Shown: one piece after another, positions 1-4,811 of the stretch
How the letters are laid out: every line of letters starts with the position of its first letter
Position numbering within the stretch: the stretch's first letter is position 1
Source: Candidatus Eiseniibacteriota bacterium
Lineage (GTDB): Bacteria; Eisenbacteria; RBG-16-71-46; JAFGJU01
NCBI GenBank assembly: GCA_016928935.1
Contig: JAFGJU010000196.1
Coordinates: 1-16,864 of the forward strand
DNA length: 16,864 nucleotides
Reading direction: 5' to 3'
Program-made: the position numbers and the translations under genes
Notes under the pieces: generated by a model
What the model was told of the DNA's origin: nothing
The model's input: the letters and a program-made list of their open reading frames with translations, nothing else
Databases searched by the model: none

Positions 1-17
1 AGGGCGCCACTCAATGC

Positions 18-46
18 TTGACATCCGCGCGCCTTTCCCGTAGCAT
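18..46 (+). promoter_or_regulatory. Sigma-70-type promoter of the nuo operon
   Basis: A perfect -35 hexamer TTGACA (18-23) is followed, after exactly 17 bp, by TAGCAT (41-46), which matches the TATAAT consensus at 4 of 6 positions including T1, A2 and T6. Transcription would start near 53, giving a leader of about 70 nt before nuoA. The leader holds an 8-bp palindrome (CACCGGTG, 87-94) and the nuoA ribosome binding site GGGGAG (107-112). No other promoter of similar quality was seen in the gaps within the operon, so this is probably the main promoter for all fourteen genes. Confidence 0.72.
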
Positions 47-120
47 TCCAAGCCGATTGTCTCTCGTCTGTACCAGGTCCGTCCCTCACCGGTGCGCGCG
101 AGTCATGGGGAGTCATTCTC

Positions 121-480
121 GTGCTCTTGGCGTATCTCCCTATTCTTATTTGGATCCTCCTCTGCGCGGGGCTCGCGCTCGCAATCGTTTTCCTTTCGCA
201 CGTCCTCGGCAGGAAACGTCCCACCGGAGCCAAACTCTCACCCTACGAGTGCGGCATAACGCCGGTCGGCGACGCCAGAAGCCGTTTCCCGATAAAGTTC
301 TACATCATAGCCGTGGTCTTCCTCGTGTTTGACATCGAGGCCGCCTTCCTGTACCCGTGGGCCGTCATCTACAAGAAGCTGGCGCTGGTAGGGCTGCTGG
401 AGATGGCGGTCTTCATGGCGGTCCTGCTGGTGGGCTACCTGTACCTCTGGAAGAAGCGCGTGTTCGATTGGGAAGACTAG
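121..480 (+). CDS. nuoA: NADH-quinone oxidoreductase subunit A
   Basis: Small membrane subunit of complex I (119 aa) that helps anchor the peripheral arm near the quinone site. Three hydrophobic segments are visible at about residues 3-28, 60-82 and 88-110. Between the first two lies the conserved loop with YECG (42-45) and ARSRFPIKFY (52-61), followed by FDIEAAFLYPWA (70-81), whose acidic residues D71 and E73 are family hallmarks. The length is typical for the family. The start is GTG at 121, with GGGGAG eight bases upstream; no in-frame ATG gives the right N-terminus. It is the first gene of the operon, directly behind the promoter at 18-46. Family assignment is certain; only the start codon is inferred. 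Confidence 0.96.
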   Translation: MLLAYLPILIWILLCAGLALAIVFLSHVLGRKRPTGAKLSPYECGITPVGDARSRFPIKFYIIAVVFLVFDIEAAFLYPWAVIYKKLALVGLLEMAVFMAVLLVGYLYLWKKRVFDWED

Positions 481-507
481 GGAGCAAGAAGGAGTGGGTC
501 CGCCGGA

Positions 508-533
508 GGAGCCGGCAGCGAGGTGCCGGCTCC
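508..533 (+). promoter_or_regulatory. Perfect 10-bp hairpin in the nuoA-nuoB gap
   Basis: GGAGCCGGCA (508-517) and TGCCGGCTCC (524-533) are exact reverse complements around a 6-nt loop (GCGAGG). The GC-rich stem starts 28 bases after the nuoA stop and ends just before the purine-rich GGGGAGGA (542-549) upstream of nuoB. No U-tract follows, so it is not a standard intrinsic terminator. It could act as an mRNA stability or processing element, or it could tune nuoB translation. The hairpin also covers the alternative GTG start of nuoB at 523, which argues for the downstream ATG. Confidence 0.6.
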
Positions 534-561
534 AGCGCGGGCGGGGAGGACGACCGAAGCA

Positions 562-1092
562 ATGGAAGAAGTGGAGACGTCAAAGAGCCAGCTTGAGCGC
601 TACCTCGAGCAGTCCATTCTCTTCACCACGGTCGAGAAGATGGTGAACTGGTCGAGGCGGTCCTCCATCTGGCCGGTCTCGTTCGGCCTGGCGTGCTGCG
701 CCATAGAGATGATGGCCAGCGGCGCTTCGCGCTTCGACATCGCGAGGTTCGGGTCGGAGCTCTTCCGGGCGTCTCCGCGGCAGGCCGACCTGATGATTGT
801 CGCCGGGACTCTCACGCAGAAGATGGCGCCTGTGTTCAAGAAGATATACGACCAGATGCCGGAGCCCAAGTGGGTGATCGCCATGGGCGCGTGCGCGATA
901 TCCGGGGGCGTCTTCAACGACTACAGCGTGGTCCAGGGAGTGAACAAGATAGTGCCGGTGGACGTTTACGTCCCGGGATGCCCTCCGACCCCGGAGGGTC
1001 TCATATACGGGCTGATGAAGCTCCAGAAGAAGATCGAGACTGAGCCCCTGAGAAGGCTCTGGGAGAAGCAGGTACCCGAAATCAAGCCGTGA
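562..1092 (+). CDS. nuoB: NADH-quinone oxidoreductase subunit B (cluster N2 subunit)
   Basis: Carries the terminal [4Fe-4S] cluster N2, which passes electrons to quinone at the interface with NuoD. Read from ATG 562 (176 aa), the four cluster ligands fall at C45 and C46 (tandem, in FGLACCAIEM), C111 (AMGACAIS) and C140 (VPGCPPTPEG), as expected for the family. The body GSELFRASPRQADLMIVAGT is typical. The frame is open back to a GTG at 523, which would add 13 residues, but that codon lies in the loop and stem of a strong hairpin. ATG 562 has GGGGAGGA upstream at a slightly long spacing. It is a peripheral cytoplasmic subunit bound to NuoH, NuoD and NuoI. The product is certain; the start is moderately sure. 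Confidence 0.95.
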   Translation: MEEVETSKSQLERYLEQSILFTTVEKMVNWSRRSSIWPVSFGLACCAIEMMASGASRFDIARFGSELFRASPRQADLMIVAGTLTQKMAPVFKKIYDQMPEPKWVIAMGACAISGGVFNDYSVVQGVNKIVPVDVYVPGCPPTPEGLIYGLMKLQKKIETEPLRRLWEKQVPEIKP

Positions 1093-1125
1093 GAGTGTGC
1101 CTCGCGCGCAGGATGGTTTGGACAG

Positions 1126-1587
1126 ATGGGCCCGACAGAAAAGAAGGCGACTGAGCTGCTCAAAGAACGGTTCGGGGAGGCCGCCGTCATGGAGGTCAAG
1201 GAGTTCCGCGACGAGGTGACGGTAGTGGTCAGGGGCGGGTTCATCGCCGAAATGGCGCGAATCCTGCGCGACGAGCCCGAGCTCGAGTACAACTTCCTCT
1301 CGGACCTGTGCGGTGTCGACTGGCCGGGCAGGCCCGAGAGGTTCGAGGTGGTCTACAACCTTTACTCAATGCGTCACAAGTCCAGGTTGAGGCTCAAGGT
1401 CAGGCTGCCCGAGAGCGACCCGACCGTGCCGACGGTGAGCGACGTCTGGCCCACGGCCAACTGGCACGAGAGGGAGACCTACGACCTTTTCGGGATACGA
1501 TTCGTGGGTCATCCTGACCTGCGCCGGATACTCAACCCGGACGACTTCGAAGTTTTCCCGTACAGGAAGGACTTCCCGATACGGTGA
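1126..1587 (+). CDS. nuoC: NADH-quinone oxidoreductase subunit C
   Basis: The 30-kDa-type peripheral subunit of complex I (153 aa), without cofactors, which packs against NuoD in the quinone-reducing module. The family signature is clear near the C-terminus: NWHERETYDLFGIRF (about residues 111-125) followed by GHPDLRRIL. The N-terminal alpha/beta domain (VKEFRDEVTVVV, and EYNFLSDLCGVDWPG at about 51-65) also fits. It ends with FPYRKDFPIR, the usual point where stand-alone NuoC stops; in E. coli this would run on into a fused NuoD. It lies 33 bp after nuoB and 27 bp before nuoD. The ribosome binding site is weak, so the start is less certain than the product. Confidence 0.95.
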   Translation: MGPTEKKATELLKERFGEAAVMEVKEFRDEVTVVVRGGFIAEMARILRDEPELEYNFLSDLCGVDWPGRPERFEVVYNLYSMRHKSRLRLKVRLPESDPTVPTVSDVWPTANWHERETYDLFGIRFVGHPDLRRILNPDDFEVFPYRKDFPIR

Positions 1588-1604
1588 CGCGTCGGCCCTG
1601 ATAG

Positions 1605-1610
1605 GGAGGA
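1605..1610 (+). promoter_or_regulatory. Ribosome binding site that sets a TTG start for nuoD
   Basis: GGAGGA at 1605-1610, in the nuoC-nuoD gap, lies four to five bases upstream of TTG at 1615. The next in-frame ATG is at codon 7 (1633), too far from any Shine-Dalgarno sequence. The strong match therefore supports initiation at the TTG codon. Confidence 0.6.
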
Positions 1611-1614
1611 GCGT

Positions 1615-2787
1615 TTGGCGACTTCCGAAAGAATGATACTCAACATAGGCCCTCAGCACCCCAGCACCCACGGGGTCCTGCGGCTGGTCGTCGAGCTGGA
1701 GGGCGAGACGGTCGTCAAGGTCACGCCCCACATCGGCTACCTTCACCGGGCCATAGAGAAGCTCTGCGAGACGAAGACCTATCACCAGTGCATCCCGTTA
1801 ACCGACCGACTGGACTATCTTGCGCCCCTGTCCAACAACCTGGGTTACGTCCTCGCGGTCGAGAAACTGCTGGGGCTCGAGGTGCCGCGGCGCGCGCAGT
1901 ACCTGAGGGTGCTGATGGCGGAGCTCACGCGCATCTCTTCCCACCTGATATGGCTCGGAACGCACGCCATGGACGTCGGTGCCATCAGCGTATTCTTGTA
2001 CACCTTCAGAGAGCGGGAGACGACCTACGACCTGTTCGAGCTGGCGCACGGCGCGAGGATGAACGTGAGCTACATGAGGGTCGGCGGGCTTGCGCGCGAC
2101 ATCCCGCCCGAGTTCACGGCCAGACTGAAGGCCTTCATGGCCGAGTTCACGGCCAGGATGGACGAGTACGAGACGCTCCTGACCAAGAACAGGATATGGC
2201 TCAACAGGACGAGGGGCGTCGGGTGCCTGAGCGGGGCCGACGCCGTCGCCCTGGGCGTCAGCGGCCCGAACTTGAGAGCGTCGGGCGTGGACTGGGACAT
2301 ACGGCGCGCCGCTCCGTACTCGGCCTACGATGAGTTCGACTTCAGGGTGGCGGTGGGGCAAAACGGCGACGTCTACGATAGGTACCTCGTGAGACTCACC
2401 GAAATGAGGGAGAGCCTGAAGATAGTGCGGCAGGCGTTCGAAGGGCTGCCCGACGGGCCCGTCATGGTGGACGACCCGAAGGTGGCCTTCCCGCCGAAGG
2501 AAAGGCTTTCGGAGGACATGGAATCGCTGATACATCACTTCAAGCTTGTGAGCGAGGGATTCAGCCCGCCGGAGGGAGAAGTCTACTCGAGCATAGAGGC
2601 GCCCAAGGGCGAGCTCGGTTTTTATGTGGTGAGCGACGGCGGGCCAAACCCTTACAGGATAAAGGTCAGGCCTCCGTCGTTCGTGAACCTTCAGGCGTTG
2701 CCCAAGATGGCGGAGGGGAGGCTCATCGCTGACCTGGTTGCAATCGTGGGCAGCATAGACATCGTTTTGGGGGAAGTAGACCGGTAG
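1615..2787 (+). CDS. nuoD: NADH-quinone oxidoreductase subunit D (quinone-site subunit)
   Basis: The 49-kDa-type subunit (390 aa), related to the large subunit of NiFe hydrogenases but without the metal site, which forms the quinone-reduction pocket with NuoB. The N-terminal block GPQHPSTHGVLRL (12-24) holds H19, and RLDYLAPLSN (65-74) holds Y68. By alignment from memory with Thermus Nqo4 these correspond to the quinone-head ligands His38 and Tyr87, with the same 49-residue spacing. The C-terminus shows ELGFYVVSDGG and PPSFVNLQALP, ending in the typical GEVDR. The nickel-binding cysteines of hydrogenases are absent, as expected for complex I. Initiation is at TTG 1615, backed by GGAGGA. The gene is separate from nuoC. 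A 224-bp gap follows, the longest inside the operon. Confidence 0.96.
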   Translation: MATSERMILNIGPQHPSTHGVLRLVVELEGETVVKVTPHIGYLHRAIEKLCETKTYHQCIPLTDRLDYLAPLSNNLGYVLAVEKLLGLEVPRRAQYLRVLMAELTRISSHLIWLGTHAMDVGAISVFLYTFRERETTYDLFELAHGARMNVSYMRVGGLARDIPPEFTARLKAFMAEFTARMDEYETLLTKNRIWLNRTRGVGCLSGADAVALGVSGPNLRASGVDWDIRRAAPYSAYDEFDFRVAVGQNGDVYDRYLVRLTEMRESLKIVRQAFEGLPDGPVMVDDPKVAFPPKERLSEDMESLIHHFKLVSEGFSPPEGEVYSSIEAPKGELGFYVVSDGGPNPYRIKVRPPSFVNLQALPKMAEGRLIADLVAIVGSIDIVLGEVDR

Positions 2788-2863
2788 GTGCCGGGGGGGC
2801 GGGGAGACGCCGGCGCCGGGGCCTTGACGGTCCGACCGCCCGGCAGGAATGCGGGGCGGAGCG

Positions 2864-2920
2864 CGGGTGTGGCGAGGGAACTCGGGTGTGACGACTGAGC
2901 GCGGGTGTGACGACTGAGCG
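2864..2920 (+). repeat. 19-bp tandem repeat (two exact copies and one degenerate) in the nuoD-nuoE gap
   Basis: CGGGTGTGACGACTGAGCG occurs twice head to tail without a gap (2883-2901 and 2902-2920). The 19 bases just before (2864-2882) match it at about 14 positions and share the CGGGTGTG start. No coding sequence here is convincing. The array may reflect replication slippage, or spaced binding sites for a regulator; a period of 19 bp is close to two DNA helical turns. Nothing in the sequence decides between these. Confidence 0.8.
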
Positions 2921-2923
2921 GCG

Positions 2924-3005
2924 CGACCCCGGACACACGCGAGGCAATCGCCCCGCCGGCCGGGAATCGCCTCCTGGCAGCGGCCCGACCCCGGACGTAC
3001 GCGAG
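2924..3005 (+). repeat. Spaced 20-bp direct repeat upstream of nuoE
   Basis: CGACCCCGGACACACGCGAG (2924-2943) recurs as CGACCCCGGACGTACGCGAG (2986-3005), 18 of 20 identical, 62 bp apart. The segment between them is GC-rich and can pair with itself: GAGGC (2941-2945) with GCCTC (2969-2973), and an inner CCCG/CGGG pairing. The second copy runs into the weak nuoE ribosome binding site. Together with the adjoining 19-bp repeats, this makes most of the nuoD-nuoE gap repetitive. Confidence 0.7.
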
Positions 3006-3011
3006 AGAAGC

Positions 3012-3500
3012 ATGGCACAGGGGACGCAGAGAAAATTCTCTCCGGAAGCGCAGAAGGAAGTCGACAAGATACTCTTCTCATACGGCGTGAAGGAGTCGGC
3101 GGTGCTGCCGGTGCTCCACGTCGCGCAGAGAGAGTTCGGCTGCTTGGACCGCGCGGCGGTCGAGCTCGTGGCCAGTACGCTGGGGTTGAGCCCAACGCGC
3201 GTGGCGCAGACCGCGAGCTTCTACACGATGTTCAGCCCGGCTCCGCTCGGCAAGCACGTGATCCAGGTTTGCACGAACGTGTCGTGCTCGCTGCTGGGGT
3301 CGGAGGGTATCGTGCGCTACCTTGAGAAGAGACTGGGCGTGGAGAGGGGCCACACGCGGCCCGACGGGCTCGTGACCCTGAGCACCGTGGAATGCCTGGG
3401 CTCCTGCGGGACGGCGCCGGTCATGGCGGTGAACGACAGGTACTTCGAGAACCTGACTACGGAGAAGGTGGAGTCCATTCTGCGCGAATTGGGACTGTAG
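3012..3500 (+). CDS. nuoE: NADH-quinone oxidoreductase subunit E (24 kDa-type, cluster N1a)
   Basis: Thioredoxin-like ferredoxin subunit of the NADH-oxidising module (162 aa from ATG 3012), carrying the [2Fe-2S] cluster N1a next to the FMN of NuoF. The ligands are C87 and C92 (VCTNVSCSLLG) and C128 and C132 (ECLGSCGTAPV), the usual C-x4-C and C-x3-C pairs. The N-terminal helical part has the family block ASFYTMFSPAPLGKH (68-82). ATG 3012 gives a normal-length protein. The frame stays open to GTG 2907 inside the tandem repeat, but that would add an Arg/Pro-rich stretch with no similarity to the family and no ribosome binding site. nuoF follows after 16 bp. Confidence 0.95.
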   Translation: MAQGTQRKFSPEAQKEVDKILFSYGVKESAVLPVLHVAQREFGCLDRAAVELVASTLGLSPTRVAQTASFYTMFSPAPLGKHVIQVCTNVSCSLLGSEGIVRYLEKRLGVERGHTRPDGLVTLSTVECLGSCGTAPVMAVNDRYFENLTTEKVESILRELGL

Positions 3501-3516
3501 CGGACTGAACCAAGTC

Positions 3517-4803
3517 ATGGCGGAGAAGATCCTCCTCAAGAACGTGGGAATACCCGGGTCGGAAAGGCTGGAAACCTACCGGTCGCGCGGCGGCTATCGC
3601 GCGCTGGAGAAGGCTCTGCGCGAGCTCAAGCCCTCGGAGGTCACTGACGCAGTCAAGAAATCGGGCCTGCGCGGGAGGGGAGGGGCCGGCTTCCCGACCG
3701 GACTCAAGTGGAGCTTCGTGCCCAAGGACGTTCCGGGCCCGCGGTATCTCTGCTGCAACGCGGACGAGGGCGAGCCCGGCACGTTTAAGGACAGGGTGAT
3801 ACTCGAGAACGACCCTCATATGCTCCTGGAGGGGATCGCGATCTCCTGCTTCGCGTTGTCCGTCGTCGAGGCATTCATATACATAAGGGGCGAGTTCGCC
3901 CTGGGCGCGGAGCGGCTGGAACGCGCGGTGGCCGAGGCCGAGGAGGCGGGCCTCCTGGGCCCCAACGTCCTGGGGAGCGACTTCGGCCTCAAGGTGCACG
4001 TCCACAGAGGCGCCGGCTCGTACATCTGCGGAGAAGAGACGGCCCTTCTGGAGTCGCTGGAGGGCAAGCGCGGGCTGCCGCGGCTCAAACCGCCGTTCCC
4101 TGCGAGCGTGGGCCTCTACGGCCGGCCCACCGTCATCAACAACGTGGAGACGCTTTCGTGCGTCCCGTCGATAGTCCAGAACGGGCCCGAATGGTTCGCC
4201 TCCATAGGCACAAAGGGAAACACCGGGCCCAAGCTCTTCGCGGTGAGCGGACACGTGGAGCGGCCCGGCGTGTACGAGCTGCCGCTCGGAGTGACGCTCC
4301 GGGAGCTCTTGTTCGAGTACGCCGGGGGCATCAGGGGCGGGAGGGGACTCAAGGCAGTCATGCCCGGCGGCTCCTCCACTCCCGTCATCACGGCCGAGCA
4401 AGCGGACGTGAAGATGGACTTCGATTCCCTGGCGGCCGTGGGGTCCGCGCTGGGTTCCGGAGCCGTGATAGTGATGGACGACGCGACCTGCATGGTGGAA
4501 GTCGCCCTCGGCCTCACTAAATTCTACAGGCACGAGTCCTGCGGGCAATGCACGCCGTGCAGAGAGGGATTGGGATGGATGGTCAGGCTCCTGGAGGGCA
4601 TCGAGTTCGGCCGCGGGAGCACGGCTGACATAGACCTCCTGCTGGAGATCGCCTCGGGCATCTCCGGAAAGACCCTGTGCCCGATGGGGGACGCCGCCGT
4701 GATTCCGGCTCAAAGCACGATTGCGAGGTTCAGAGACGAATACGAATCCCACGTCAGGACGGGAGGCTGTCCCTTCAAGTCCGCCGCGGGCAAGGTTGAG
4801 TGA
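3517..4803 (+). CDS. nuoF: NADH-quinone oxidoreductase subunit F (NADH- and FMN-binding)
   Basis: The 51-kDa-type flavoprotein (428 aa) that oxidises NADH through FMN and hands electrons to cluster N3. The glycine-rich nucleotide-site motif GRGGAGFPTGLKW is at 53-65, CNADEGEPGTFKDR (FMN contact) at 80-93, and GSYICGEETALLES at 167-180, followed by the SLBB-type region. The [4Fe-4S] N3 ligands are C342, C345 and C348 (ESCGQCTPCREG) plus C388 (TLCPMGDAA). The length matches the family. The ribosome binding site upstream of ATG 3517 is weak, which suggests coupling to nuoE. Its stop TGA overlaps an in-frame GTG candidate start of nuoG. With E and G present, this supports NADH as the electron donor. 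Confidence 0.97.
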   Translation: MAEKILLKNVGIPGSERLETYRSRGGYRALEKALRELKPSEVTDAVKKSGLRGRGGAGFPTGLKWSFVPKDVPGPRYLCCNADEGEPGTFKDRVILENDPHMLLEGIAISCFALSVVEAFIYIRGEFALGAERLERAVAEAEEAGLLGPNVLGSDFGLKVHVHRGAGSYICGEETALLESLEGKRGLPRLKPPFPASVGLYGRPTVINNVETLSCVPSIVQNGPEWFASIGTKGNTGPKLFAVSGHVERPGVYELPLGVTLRELLFEYAGGIRGGRGLKAVMPGGSSTPVITAEQADVKMDFDSLAAVGSALGSGAVIVMDDATCMVEVALGLTKFYRHESCGQCTPCREGLGWMVRLLEGIEFGRGSTADIDLLLEIASGISGKTLCPMGDAAVIPAQSTIARFRDEYESHVRTGGCPFKSAAGKVE

Positions 4804-4811
4804 TACAAGCC

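Noticed and set aside
18..332. 104-codon + strand ORF overlapping nuoA
   Set aside because: It is out of frame with nuoA, covers the promoter and leader, and has an Arg/Ser-rich composition typical of a shadow frame.
2824..2852. Internal promoter with TTGACG before nuoE
   Set aside because: The -35 is good, but no acceptable -10 hexamer lies 16-18 bp downstream (the 17-bp position reads GAATGC).
2864..2920. CRISPR-like array
   Set aside because: The 19-bp units are directly adjacent without spacers and number only two or three, and no cas genes are present.
2907..3011. 35-residue N-terminal extension of nuoE from GTG 2907
   Set aside because: The start lies in the tandem repeat without a ribosome binding site, the added residues are Arg/Pro-rich, and the family begins near the ATG at 3012.
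1798..3195. 465-codon - strand ORF opposite nuoD and the nuoD-nuoE gap
   Set aside because: It lies opposite a clear nuoD gene and encodes Arg/His/Pro-rich sequence without any recognisable motif. High GC makes stop codons rare in shadow frames. The same reasoning excludes the - strand ORFs at 3457-4752, 4884-6242, 7625-8689 and 10491-11384.
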